39,688 nt of DNA from a candidate division SR1 bacterium (lineage in GTDB: Bacteria > Patescibacteriota > Gracilibacteria > Absconditabacterales > Absconditicoccaceae): the NCBI GenBank assembly GCA_026397515.1, contig JAPLUU010000007.1:50034-89721 (forward strand). Reading direction: 5' to 3'. The position numbers were made by a program, and so were the translations under genes. The notes under the pieces were generated by a model. That model did not search any database. It saw only the letters and a program-made list of their open reading frames with translations, and had not been told where the DNA came from. Below are positions 8,090 to 18,460 of this stretch, in pieces. Numbering within the stretch: position 1 is the stretch's first letter; each line of letters opens with the position of its first letter.

Positions 8090-11000
8090 CTAAGTATCGT
8101 AATCATCATCATAGATATTTTCTGGAATATAGGACGTATAAGTTTCTTCTCATGTAGCTTTTGTAGATGATACATGAAGAGATTTTTTGTGATCACTGGC
8201 TGTTTTAAAACGATTATTTTGAAATCATGAACATTTTTTAGTAAGTTGTTCTGCCAATTCATATAAGGATCCATTAATATATTTTCCGTTAGGTCTCTTA
8301 AGTTCTTGTTTTTTGAGACGAGCTTGAGCTTTTTCTTCATTGCCAGGAAGTGTCGCAATATACATATTACTATCCTGTTTATCTAACAATAAAGAAGCAT
8401 CTTCCCAAGAATAAAGTTCAGGTTTATCTTTTGATAATTTTTCTACATCTGTTTTATATTGGTTACCAAAAGTAGCAGCAATCACACTAGGACGCAAGAT
8501 GGTATTGAGATTACTTTTGAAAAATTCTTTCCATGCATTCAGTGCTCATTCTAGTTCTTCAGGCATATGCGCATCATGAGAAGCGACGGAACCAATAATT
8601 TCACCCACCACACTATAATATAATATATTTTCAATATCTGGAGATCATGGATGCTGACTACATCGTACTAATCTTTTGAGAAATTCAGTTTTTTTGGTTC
8701 ATGAAAACGCATTAAATCGATTGAAAAACTTTTCCACGAAAAATTTTACCTTTGATTCAGAATCCTGTTTTTCGGTAGGTATAGCCTTTTGCATTTCCTT
8801 TGAGAAAGATTCCATATTCTGTTTTGCATCACCATCTTTTCCTGCAAATCCATACTGATCAATCTTGATCATCTGTTCTACCACACTCTGACTTTTGGTC
8901 AAAATAGATCACGTAAGTGATGATGTATTTTGTTGGACATCAGAATCCAATTCTTCATTTTTTTCATTACTCTTATCTATATATTCTTTCAATAATAATT
9001 TGTCTGATTCAGAGGTTTTGGGATCAGCATACAAATCAAGCAAGGTTTTATTATTCACATTTTTTCACGTCAAAGACAAAAATTCACTCAAATCTTTCAT
9101 CCTTGAAGGATCTTCCATCCACCCATTACCTTTAGAGTCAACCAACTTAGCAATAGTACCTGGCACTCACTCGTTTTTTCTATAAGAACAATTAGCAGGA
9201 TTATATCACGTAGCACTAGTAAATTTATCACCACTATATAAATCGAGAAGTCTCTGTATTTTTGATTGATGTTTAATATCTTTTGCAAATATTCATGGTA
9301 TAAATCCTCTCGTTCTACAAATTTTTTGGATATATTTTTGAGTACTTGCATACGTCATATTGAGAAATACACCAGAAAGCATGCCAACTAAGACGGCAGT
9401 TTCAAAAACCTGCCATTGCTGAGCATTGATTGCTTTGGTAGCCATAACCTTAAGAAAAGGAAGGGCCTGTTGTGGTCTATCAGCCAATTGTCTGAAATAC
9501 TCCACTCTAGCAAATTCAAAATTCACATCTTGATTTTTGGTAAATCATTCTTCCACGGTACTCTGTTTATAAAATCATGTATATGCTCATTCAAGTTCAT
9601 CACAGAACTTTTTGGAATATTTATTTTGAAATTTATATTTTTCATCATCTCACATTCCCATATGTCTACCATCCATAACATGGACAATATATCTCATTTC
9701 CAATTCTACTAATTCATTTTTGATCTGATCAGCCCAGGGACCTCAATAAACATGAGCATTTTCTTCAAGTTCTCTGATCTTTTTTTCTCTGATAACACGA
9801 TATCTTTCTTGATGATCTGCTCCTAGTAACATACCAATTCGTTTACCATCAACTACAGGGAGGTTTTTTGCGTATGGTCATTTTCACTTCTTGAGATGTA
9901 CCAATAATATCGCAGCTATTTTATAATGAGGAACTATCTTAGCTTTTCATGTAAGCATAGGATTGATTACCTCTGTATAGAGTTTACTATAATCAAAGTC
10001 TTCATAAAACTTTGTCCACTTTTCGACTTTTTTCCATATTCTGTTGTCTCTTTCAAGATATTGTTCCATTCACATATTTTCAAATGATGACGATATCCTA
10101 GAAAACGGAGAGAGAAATCATCAGATAGTACCCCAAAGTTTACCATTACTTGTAAGGATATCAGTAAGGTCCTCTGATCTCTCATCATCATATTTTTTCA
10201 TACCATCTTTTATTTTATTCACCCCATTGGTAAAAAAACTCATGATATTATTGATACTAAATCCACGAGATGTAGTAGCAACTTCTGTATCTTCTTTAAC
10301 TTTTGCGCTAATAGCTTGTGTCTGTTCCTTACATTTTGGTTGTAATCACTTTTCTTTGACGAACAACATAAAAGTAACATAGTCCATATCACGAGCAGGG
10401 AAATTTTTTGCATAATTACCATTGGTAGAATCTCCAGAAACATTTATCGTACCATTGGAATTTGGTTTAATCTTATACAACATCAATCTACCGCTCTCTT
10501 CATCCAAAGATTCTCCTATTGCTTTGGGTTCATAGATACCAAAATGAGTAATTTCTTTTCATTTATATTCTCCAAGTGTATAAGAAAATTTGGATCATTC
10601 ACATTTTACAGACCCAAAATTTTTATCCAAGTCTTTGGCAACAGCTCAGGTAGTTATTTTATCCATCTGTTGATCAAATGACATACCCTTCATATCAGGC
10701 ACCTTATATAAGGTATCACCAAACGCTTTTTTGAGACCAGCGAGAGAACTGGTATTAATAGGTAATTCTTTGGTTGCTCATTCAGATTTTCCTAGACCTA
10801 ATTCACCACCATGAAATTTTATCTTAAATGTTCATTTAGCTTCATCAATATGGATTATTTCTGCTTGTAGCCAAGCCTTACCTGTCTTTACAGGAGGAAC
10901 TTCACTATCAGCAAAGGGCATAAACAATCTAGATCCTTCTACAAAACCAGCATTCTTTGCATATTTTTCCTCAGAAAATGCATATCATTTGAGATTTTTT

Positions 11001-13231
11001 CGTTCTGTGGTAAATTTTTCTTTTTCTGTGGCTTCATTGGTTTTTTCAGGCGTCTCAACTATTGGTTCTGGCTCATTTTCCTCTTCAGCCTTATCTTTGT
11101 ATACTTCAAGACTACCAAGTTTTTTGGCCAATTCATCTTCTTTTTGTGGAGACATAGTAGTGTTCATACTTTGTTGTCCAAGTACATATCCAAAAAGTAA
11201 AGCTCAGAAAGCATCACCATTGAGATTGATTTGTTTATCGAGAATTTCCATTTCACAGGCTGCTTGTTCAGCATCTTTGATAACCACAGGAATTGCAATC
11301 TTCCCCTCTTCATTGGGTCGAGTAACAAGCTCTCTTGTTTGATCAGGAGCAGAAATTGGTTGAGAATAAAGATATAATTCTTTTCCATCAGATTCTTTAT
11401 CTGTATTTCTTTCATCAATCGGAGAATATGATGACAAATATCATTCGACTACCTTTCCATTTTTTTTGATTCTCACTTTATATCCATCGTTGAAACGAAA
11501 TTTTCCATTTTTTGCAGCAAAATCAGTATATAACGAACGAAATATTTCGCTATCCTCAAAGAATGCAGCATTACTATCAGTGAGCTGAGTAACAAAATTA
11601 AGCGGTATATTTTTTAGATCTTCCAAATCGCCAATAGCAGGAAGTTGTTTATGTATACTTGTCAAAAATTCTTTTTTGAGAAACGTAAGAGGAACGGGAC
11701 CATGTCTTGTAGGGATAGTGAGATCCATTTTTTTGAGATCAAAAAGATCATGGACAAACTGAGTAAGTTCTTCCTCTTTGACAGAAAGCAACTCAGGTAC
11801 CTTATTTTTGATAGTATCTTCAAGTTTATTTTTGATAAGTACATCAATAAGCAATTGTTGATGATCAGGAGATAACACAGAAAAATCAAATTTACTCCCA
11901 ACCAACTGAGCAAAAACCTCAGCAAGTGGAGCATTTTTAGTTCTAAGAAATGCTATATATGCTTGCCATTTACGTTGTTCTTTTTGTAATCTAAGCGCTT
12001 TTATTTTTTCTCTTAATTCATTTTTCTTTTCGTTGGTGGGTGCACTTTTAAACTGAACATCCAAATCTACAATTTGATCTTCTATATCATGCATATCAGC
12101 ATCAAAAGAAGGATCAACAGCAGAAATATGTTTAGCATTGAATCTATATTCCTCCATTTGGAGGATATCATTGAGATAAGGGGGAAATTGTTTGAATGTA
12201 TCACCCATCACCGTAACATAGTGATCGATAGTTTCTTGAGTTTTTTGTACTTCCTCAAATAACTGGCGCGTTGCTAATTTATTGAAGATACGTCTAAAAT
12301 ATTGTTCTCGCTCAGAAAATCATTTGGTATCATCAAATTTTCTTCCTGATTTTGAAAGTTCCTTGTAAATATCTCCATTGGTAACGATAACACTATCAAT
12401 TTTTTTTGCCAAAGATTCATCGATTTCACTTGCATGAGTAGTAAGAAAAAAACTCAATGCATCCTTGAATGCAAGCAAATCTTGACAGGTACTATGTACA
12501 GTAATTGGCAACGGGAATTCTACTTCAAAAGCAGCTCTAAGAGATCACTTGAGTTCTCTTTTGATCTTGGTAAGGGCAACCGTAATCATAACTCTTTCGG
12601 TTGGATTATAATTTGGAGTCAAAATACGTTCAGCTTGTGCGGCAGAAGTCTCTCAAAGTACGATACCTTCTTTCTCAAGAAATTTTTTCCAAACAAGAGG
12701 CAGATCATCTAAAATAGCTATCTTTCCATCAGGAGAGATTTCTAATGTACTATGATTAAATCACGCTGCATCAGCAAATTTTTTGAAAACATCAACGGGA
12801 ATATTATTGGTACTATCTGCACAAAATTTTTTCAAATCAGATAAACTACTGTTCATAACTTGAAGTTCAGTATTTTCATCTTTAAACTCTTCATGCAGTT
12901 TACCCGTATTTTTTTTTATATTTGCGACGGAAAATCATTTATCTTCAAGCGCTTGAATATACACCGGTAAATCTTTTTTTTCTATTTTGTCCAAGAGGTT
13001 GGGATGATTTTTTTTGAAATACTCCCAAAATTGTTCTAGGTATTCTTTATTCCCATAAAGTTCAGTTCTTTTGGATTCTTCAAGTTTATCAAAATTAGTA
13101 AACGCTCCTTTGAGTTCATCCAAAAAACTATCTGAAATATTCTTTTTTTGTGTAACAATTTCAGGATTTTTTTGTACATCTTTTTCACGATGATTAGTTG
13201 GCTTGGAACCTTTCCCTTTTTTATTCACCAT
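8090..13231 (-). CDS. Giant uncharacterised protein (1,713 residues)
   Basis: One continuous frame of 1,714 codons once UGA is read as glycine; the standard code would chop it into many pieces. It starts MVNKKGKGSKPTNHRE and stops at UAG. There is no signal peptide; the only markedly hydrophobic segment is near residue 1,275 (WQVFETAVLVGMLSGVFLN). Visible regions are a helical N-terminal third with a charged coiled-coil stretch (about 380-425), an acidic Pro/Glu-rich linker near 715 (EEENEPEPIVETPE), a beta-rich part that follows it (GKAWLQAEIIHIDEAKGTFKIKF), and a helical C-terminal third ending in an acidic tail. I recognise no enzyme motif. Composition fits a cytoplasmic scaffold or conserved lineage-specific protein, but that is inference. 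Monocistronic; about 110 nt separate it from the kinase gene downstream. Confidence 0.8.
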
Positions 13232-13337
13232 AGAGTAAAGAGAATAAGAATATAAATATATAGATACCCGAACATTTTGAACTTGGTAATATAAGCTTTT
13301 AGCTGTACATTAGTATAATGATTTACCGTAAAAAAGC

Positions 13338-13400
13338 AAAATAAGACGGAAAAATCTCTTAAAGATTTTTTATGTCGTTTTTGTCCCGCAAAGCGGAATA
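13338..13400 (-). repeat. Two-hairpin intergenic element, copy B
   Basis: AAAATAAGACG, then AAAATCT-ctta-AAGATTTTT closed by GAC/GTC, then TCCCGC-aaa-GCGGAA. It has the same layout as copies at 892 and 14631 but other arm sequences. It lies 3' of the GerMN gene on the minus strand, beyond that gene's simple terminator. Confidence 0.6.
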
Positions 13401-13440
13401 AAAAATGTATATAATTTTTTATGTGGCAAAATAAGAAGTA

Positions 13441-13472
13441 AAAAAAACACCGATATCACTTCAGTGTTTTTT
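13441..13472 (-). terminator. Terminator after the GerMN gene
   Basis: AAAAAACAC (13442-13450) pairs with GTGTTTTTT (13464-13472). The minus strand ends in a T run. It lies 21 nt after the stop at 13493. Confidence 0.75.
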
Positions 13473-13492
13473 AATTAAATTTTGAATGCTAT

Positions 13493-14161
13493 TTACGGTT
13501 GAAAAAGTGTCTCTGGAAGAAACACAACTTTCTTTACGCCTGGAAACTGCAATGCAGTTTTCTTGATGACATTGGCAAGGATTAACATACGAGCAGATCA
13601 GCCATCAGTGAAGCCAGGGACATCGGTGAATTCTAGCGTTAAAGTCGCATCACCAGCTAATTCAGAGGATAATAGCTCGAATTTAGCATTAGGAAATTCC
13701 GTCATATATCACTGGAGTCTTTCATTGGCTGTAAGCTTTCATGAGATCAATTCATTGATAGCATCGACGAGAAGGTTTTTGCTTGCAGGGAAGATACGAT
13801 AGACAGGCAAGATAGAATCGATATTTATCTGTTGTTCTGGCGCTAATTTATTGTCTGCTACTTGATTGAAATAATAGAGGGCAACCTTGGTCGGAGCAGT
13901 CGTTTCAAAAGGTAAGAGTTCTACAGGAGCCGAAGGTTCAGATTGAAGTTTTTGATTAATCAGATCGAGTTGAGTTTTGATATTATCAAGCTGTTCAGTA
14001 AATCATGTCGTAATAGTATTGGTCAGACAGATTTGCTGTGGTACTTTACCAAATCGCGAACCTATATGCAAACCAAGAGAGGTATTGAACAACCTCATGT
14101 ATGATCGAAACAAGAAAATGATAAGAAACCAAAATATGGTAGTCCAGAAGATTTTTTTCAT
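13493..14161 (-). CDS. Membrane-anchored GerMN-domain protein
   Basis: 222 residues, stop UAA. An N-terminal membrane helix (MKKIFWTTIFWFLIIFLF) is followed by a helical segment and a C-terminal GerMN-type domain (about 95-222): VYRIFPASKNLLVDAINELISGKLTANERLQGY, SELAGDATLTLEF, GGSARMLILANVIKKTALQFPGVKKVVF. GerMN is an extracytoplasmic domain first named in spore germination protein GerM and found in many non-sporulating bacteria, where its role in envelope biology is unclear. UGA-Gly appears at ITTGF, ISGKL, LQGYM and DGGSA. It is 36 nt downstream of a small gene that shares its first 11 residues, probably in one operon. Confidence 0.8.
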
Positions 14162-14197
14162 AAAAAATTATAAAGGATAAAAAATTACCCTAAGAGA

Positions 14198-14524
14198 TTA
14201 TTTTGTAGAGGTAGAACCAGTTTTTACTGTATTTACCGTAGGAATTACTGTTGGAGTTGGAGTAACTACGGGAGTTGCACCCACAAGTGTATCAAGTTTA
14301 GCCTGCATATCAGTAAGTGTAGTTTGTATAGTTATGATTCCACTCATAACGTCAGAAGTAGCACCTGTACCTGTAGGAACAGCTTCTCCACTAGTTGTTA
14401 TAGTTGTTGCTCCAAGCCAAGTACTTACACCTGCAGCCATATTTGCATCAAACATTTTGATATAGAAAGCAAATCCAAAAAATACGACAAGCCAAAAAAT
14501 AGTAGTCCAAAAAATCTTTTTCAT
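14198..14524 (-). CDS. Small anchor protein sharing its N-terminus with the GerMN protein
   Basis: 108 residues, stop UAG. It begins MKKIFWTTIFW exactly like the downstream GerMN gene, then a single membrane helix (to about residue 22), a Thr/Gly/Ala-rich region, a short helix (TLTDMQAKLDTLVG) and a Pro/Thr/Val tail ending STSTK. The frame is open 23 codons upstream, but the shared N-terminus fixes the start at 14524. No internal UGA. Function unknown. It is the first gene of a likely two-gene operon and resembles the anchor-plus-PT-tail proteins at 960-1725 in design. Confidence 0.7.
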   Translation of the reverse strand: MKKIFWTTIFWLVVFFGFAFYIKMFDANMAAGVSTWLGATTITTSGEAVPTGTGATSDVMSGIITIQTTLTDMQAKLDTLVGATPVVTPTPTVIPTVNTVKTGSTSTK

Positions 14525-14630
14525 TAGAATAAGTATAAAAAATAAAAATAAATTAGGTGAAGAAAACTGTAATGTTTTTATAGGAAAAATCAAATTATTT
14601 TTAAAATATATACACCCATAGTGCTAATTT

Positions 14631-14693
14631 AAAATAAGACGCCGGAACTTTCCAAAGAAGTTCAACGTCGTTTTTATCCAGCGTAGTCGAATA
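14631..14693 (-). repeat. Two-hairpin intergenic element, copy C
   Basis: AAAATAAGACG, then GAACTTt-cca-aAGTTC closed by GACG/CGTC, then an imperfect ATCCAGC-gta-GTCGAAT arm. It lies 3' of the RluA-type gene on the minus strand, in the 215-nt gap before the 14198-14524 gene. Confidence 0.6.
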
Positions 14694-14740
14694 GGAATTG
14701 TTTTAAAATTCCTATGTGAATATACGAAAATAGTGAGATA

Positions 14741-15724
14741 TTATTTTTGTAATATTTTTTGGAAATCCGCTGGTAGTGGAGATTCAAAGGTTATTTGGTC
14801 ATTTTCAAAAGGATTGAGAAAACTATATTTTCGACAATGAAGAAGTTGTCTATTGATACCCAATGATGTATAGAGTACTCTATTAGCTGCAGCATTTCCA
14901 TAGACAATATCACCAAGGACAGGAAATCATTCACTTGCAACATGAACTCTAATCTGATGCATTCTTCATGTATGAATTTTGACTCTGAGTAATGAGATTG
15001 GTCCAAGCTCTGGATGCTTAATAAATTTTTCTAACCAACACTCAGTTTTGGCTTCCAATCAATCGTCATAATCGACTTTGACTTGTGATTTATCAAGTGC
15101 TTTATTGTACGATTTGGTCAATGGTTTTTTGATAATCAAATGAGCAGGAAATTTTCCTATAACAAGTGCTAAATAATATTTGTCTATATCTCTTTCTCTA
15201 ATAATACTATTGATATATTGTAATGCCTCATAACTTTTGGCAGCAATCAATACTCCTGAGGTGTCTCTATCGAGTCTATATCAAAATGAAGGCTTAAACG
15301 TGCTTGTTTTGTATATTTCAGCATATTTATCTAGATAATCATTCATACACAGATCATTTCGATGTTTATTCCCTGGATGCATAGGGATACCTGCGGGTTT
15401 ATCAAAAACAATTCGATGGTCATCTTCATAGAGAATCTGTTGTTTTATCTTTTTGATGTCTACTTTTTCTAGTTTACGATCTTTTTGACTCACTAATACG
15501 GATAAATCTTCGCTTCCCATCTGAACTTTATCGTCTATTTGGATAATATCACCCACTTTGATTCTGTATTCTTCTTTTGCTCTTTTACCATTGACTTTTA
15601 TCAATCATTTCCTGATTGTACTATAAATGTCCGCTAAACGAACTTGCGGATATTTTTTAAACCATTTTCTCAAAAATCTATCAAATCTCTGGTCAGAAGC
15701 TGTTTTATCTATTTTTATCTCCAT
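14741..15724 (-). CDS. RluA-family 23S rRNA/tRNA pseudouridine synthase
   Basis: 327 residues, stop UAA. An N-terminal S4-like RNA-binding region (DQRFDRFLRKWFKKYP, then GLIKVNGKRAKEEYRIKVGD) is followed by the RluA catalytic domain: ILYEDDHRIVFDKPAGIPMHPG, YRLDRDTSGVLI with the catalytic Asp, KYYLALVIGKF, then HTGRMHQIRVHVAS and PVLGDIVYG. The family isomerises specific uridines to pseudouridine in rRNA. The usual HRLD is YRLD here; the Asp is kept. UGA-Gly occurs in IRKGLI, SFGYRLD, HTGRMHQ and ASEGFP. The architecture matches RluC/RluD, but the exact target site cannot be told from sequence alone. Confidence 0.92.
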
Positions 15725-16054
15725 AAGAATGTCGGTAAAAACACAAAAGTAAAAATATCGTCAATAGTGTAGCTATCGCCTGTCTATTTGCAAGAAGGAC
15801 TAAAAAAGCCAACTCTAGTATAGATGGTCATCTATATCTCTATTGAAGATAAAGTACGTACTACCTAACTACTTTTATAGAGACCATCAAAAAATACAAT
15901 ACATATAAGCTTTTATAAAAAATGGTTTTATCTCGTTCTATCATGTTTTTACCATATTGGTAAGGAGAAAAATAATAATATATGAGAAAAAACGCATATA
16001 ATCACTATTTTATTGTAGGTAATAAATAGTACACACTACAAATAGACAAAATTT
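15725..16054. other. Gene-free stretch with a foldable leader region
   Basis: About 330 nt between the RluA-type gene and the tRNA-His terminator. No convincing gene is seen; a 15-codon frame at 15981 on the plus strand is too short to call. Between 15820 and 15888 there are two mutually exclusive hairpins: TATAGAT-ggtc-ATCTATA (15820-15837), and GATGGT...CTCTAT pairing with ATAGAGACCATC (15877-15888) around an AAAGTA/TACTTT stem. On the minus strand this would be an RNA leader about 100 nt before the RluA start. Confidence 0.45.
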
Positions 16055-16078
16055 AAAAAAAATCGCATATGCGATTTT
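16055..16078 (-). terminator. Terminator after tRNA-His
   Basis: Perfect palindrome AAAATCGCATATGCGATTTT (16059-16078) followed on the minus strand by a run of eight T. It begins 3 nt past the tRNA 3' end. Confidence 0.85.
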
Positions 16079-16080
16079 AA

Positions 16081-16158
16081 TGGGGCGGCTGACGAGATTC
16101 GAACTCGCGACATCCTGCGTCACAGGCAGGCGCTCTAACCAACTGAGCTACAGCCGCC
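16081..16158 (-). tRNA. tRNA-His (anticodon GTG), CCA encoded
   Basis: 78 nt including encoded CCA. It has the tRNA-His hallmark of an extra G-1 opposite C73. The acceptor GCGGCTG pairs with CAGCCGC; D-arm GCTCAGTTGGTTAGAGC; anticodon stem CCTGC/GCAGG with loop CTGTGAC (GTG); T-loop TTCGAAT. Unlike the tRNA-Leu at 5681 it carries CCA in the gene. Confidence 0.96.
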
Positions 16159-16267
16159 ATAACAACGGGCATGTTGTACTTTTTTCCTATGTGATTGCAA
16201 GAAAAACCAATAGATTATTCACAAATTATCAAATAATATATACGTCTAAATACATATATAATATTTT

Positions 16268-16292
16268 AAAAAAAACCGTTCATAACGAACGG
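16268..16292 (-). terminator. Terminator after the small secreted protein gene
   Basis: CCGTTC-ataac-GAACGG (16276-16292); the minus strand then reads eight or more T. It lies just past the stop at 16314 and before tRNA-His. Confidence 0.85.
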
Positions 16293-16313
16293 CTTGAATA
16301 TAATATCATTATA

Positions 16314-16757
16314 TTATTGTTCACTCTTTTCAGAACTAGTATCTACATTTTGTATAAGCAAGTTTCATTTACAAGATTTCACATCAGTCTTATAAAGAGA
16401 CCAAGCCGTATCTCTAGCAGTATGTAAGGTAGATTTAAGATCAGACATAGAAGATGCATATGTTTTCCATGCAGCTGATATGGCAGTTTTTACTCATGAT
16501 TTCGTAGTTTTGTCCCATGCAGCAAAAAGTGCAGTCTTTCTTGTAGCCAAAACTACAAGAGCATTATTTTGGTAGGTAGTGAAAGTAGAAAATAAAGTAG
16601 TTTCCCTTTTTTGCAAAGCTGTCTTTACACAATTTACCATAGCACCAGAAAGCATTTGTCCAGGAGGAACAGGGTCACTAAGTTTTATTTCACTAGCAAT
16701 AACTACAGCACCAAGAATCAATCAAATTATAGGAAGAAGTGTAAATGTTTTTTTCAT
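16314..16757 (-). CDS. Small secreted or membrane-anchored protein
   Basis: 147 residues, stop UAA. A signal peptide or anchor (MKKTFTLLPIIGLILGAVVIA) leads to a helical, Ala/Thr/Lys-rich domain with repeated AAW/TAW motifs (LFAAWDKTTKS, AISAAWKTYAS, ARDTAWSLYKT) and two cysteines (VNCVK, VKSCK) that could form a disulfide. UGA-Gly occurs three times. I do not recognise a family. It follows the CAP-domain gene by 54 nt in the same direction with no terminator between them, so the two are probably co-transcribed. Confidence 0.7.
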
Positions 16758-16811
16758 ACAAATAGTCGACATATAAAAAACCCAATAGAAAAAGTATATA
16801 AAAACAGCCCT

Positions 16812-17618
16812 TTATTTCAAGTCCTGTGTATAATGGGTTACCAAGTAGTATTTATTGCCCACGACCGCGACTCCCAAACCGATAGTAGAGAAGTTTCCCA
16901 CGATAGCATTATAGTGTGGTGTATATGATGAACCCTTTTCACTCATAAAGAATGTTCGAGATTTTTTGATAGCTTTGATAAAATCATCAGTACAATCAGT
17001 TTTTTTGCACGAATATATATTCCATCAAATATTTTCTGTGAATAATGGCTGACCACTTTTTTCTTCTGTAGAGAAATTAATTCACTGATGTAAAAACCAA
17101 TCTTTGATATTAGTATATGAATAATATCAATCTGTATTTTTTCTTTTATGTGTCGTTGTTCAGATATCAGCAAGATGTTGTGCCCAAGTGGAAGCAGTTC
17201 ATTCAAGTGCAGCACTATACGTAAATGGAGTCAGTGATTTAGTTTTTCTTTCTGTATTATGTAATGCTAACCACGTATCTCTAACTTTGGCAAGATCAAC
17301 TTTGAGGATATTCATCCCAGAAATAGAGGAAGCAATAGGAGACGATATAGTTCATGAAAGTAATTGTATTTGAGTATTCACATAGTCTTTTAACGAAGTA
17401 TATAAGGTGAATTGTTCGATATCAGTACGATTTTGGATTGCAAGCAAACTAAGATTATTAAAAACTTTTTTATAATATACTTTTTTTTCTGTTGTCGAAA
17501 GTGTTGCTTGTTGTGCTTGAAATTGTGCGATAAAACTATCCGCAGTAAAAACAGCAAACGTTGTTCACAGAAAAAGAGAAAGAATACCTATCAAGAGTAA
17601 TGAACGAATGGAATACAT
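16812..17618 (-). CDS. Secreted CAP-domain (SCP/PR-1) protein
   Basis: 268 residues, stop UAA. A signal peptide (MYSIRSLLLIGILSLFLGTTFA) is followed by a helical spacer (25-110) and a CAP domain (about 112-268). CAP features visible are LHNTERKTKSLTPFTYSAALEGTASTWAQHLAD, the central ENIGWNIY, then SYTPHYNAIVGNFSTIGLGVAV and YYLVTHYT. Two His and two Glu-type residues could form the usual CAP cleft. Bacterial CAP proteins are secreted and bind lipids, metal or wall components; no single activity is settled. Seven UGA-glycines, including ENIGWN. There are two closely spaced cysteines (YSCKKTDC). Confidence 0.88.
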
Positions 17619-17691
17619 AAGAGTATACAATAAATAAATCAGAATTATTTTGTCGTTCAAGTATAAATAATGATTTTTCTAATACAACCAT

Positions 17692-17728
17692 AAAAAAAAC
17701 ACCCCTGAATTACAAACCAAGGATGTTT
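17692..17728 (-). terminator. Terminator after yceD
   Basis: On the minus strand AAACATCCTTG pairs over 11 positions (with G-U pairs) with CAGGGGTGTTT, then a T run. It lies 19 nt past the stop at 17747. Confidence 0.85.
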
Positions 17729-17746
17729 CTATAAAAAAATATATAT

Positions 17747-18382
17747 TTAACTGAATATTATATTTCATTTTGATTGAAATTCGTCGAAATCATCTTCATC
17801 ATCGACACTTTCCAAACGTTTGGTACATGTATCACAACGTTTGACAAAGGGATCATTAAGCAAAATAGCTTGGACAACCATATCTTCGATATTTATAGTT
17901 TCTGCTTTGGGATCAATATATAAGACAACTTCTTCGGTTTCAACACTTTCTTTCTTTTTGGTAATTTCATCTTCAAAGACGAATCTCGCAGTATACGAAG
18001 GAACATCTACAGATCTCATAAATGAAGCTCCACAACTATCACAGGTTTCATGGAAACGTGCAGTGACATCAGTTAAAGTTCCCAACAAAGAAGTATTGTC
18101 CAACGATTGAACAGTAAAATTTGCTGCGATACCTTCATCATCTAGATTTGGCAATTGATCAGAAAATTTATGTTCAAAAACAATTTCATCCTGCTTCCCT
18201 GTCTCATTTAACAAATCAGCGATTTTGATTTTAAATATTTTATCTTTAATTTTTCATGACTTATCAGCGAAAAAAGGTTTATCGCTTCATGTAGCCACAT
18301 CTTTTTTTGCTGCTTTCTTTTTTTCCTTTTTTTCCGGAGTTACGTCTTTAATTTTCTTGGCCTTGATCGTCTTGTCTTTCAT
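17747..18382 (-). CDS. yceD: YceD/DUF177 family protein
   Basis: 211 residues; UGA near the C-terminus is read through as Gly (SKGNIIFS) to a UAA. The N-terminal 45 residues are lysine-rich and probably disordered. Then comes the YceD/DUF177 core: KIADLLNETGKQ, DVTARFHETCDSCGASF, EEVVLYIDPKAETINIEDMVVQAILLNDPF, KRCDTCTKR. The CxxC pairs suggest metal binding as in many DUF177 members. The family is usually encoded next to rpmF (ribosomal protein L32) and is linked to 23S rRNA/large-subunit accumulation; no rpmF is present here. Divergent from tilS across a 200-nt gap with a long inverted repeat. Confidence 0.88.
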
Positions 18383-18409
18383 TTGAATGTAAAACATAAA
18401 TGTATAAAG

Positions 18410-18460
18410 TAAGACACGATAAAAAACTGAAATGATAATGAAGTTTTTTATGATGTCTTA
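18410..18460. repeat. Long inverted repeat between yceD and tilS
   Basis: Arms of 19 nt (TAAGACA, two mismatches, ATAAAAAACT) around a 13-nt loop. It lies 28 nt before the yceD start in a divergent promoter region, so it could be an operator or an mRNA hairpin. It also has T runs like a two-way terminator. Confidence 0.5.

Noticed and set aside
8895-9185. Plus-strand open frames inside the giant gene
   Set aside because: Shadows of the continuous minus-strand frame; no start context and no family resemblance.
15981-16028. 15-codon plus-strand frame (MRKNAYNHYF...)
   Set aside because: Too short, no supporting context; lies in a non-coding gap.
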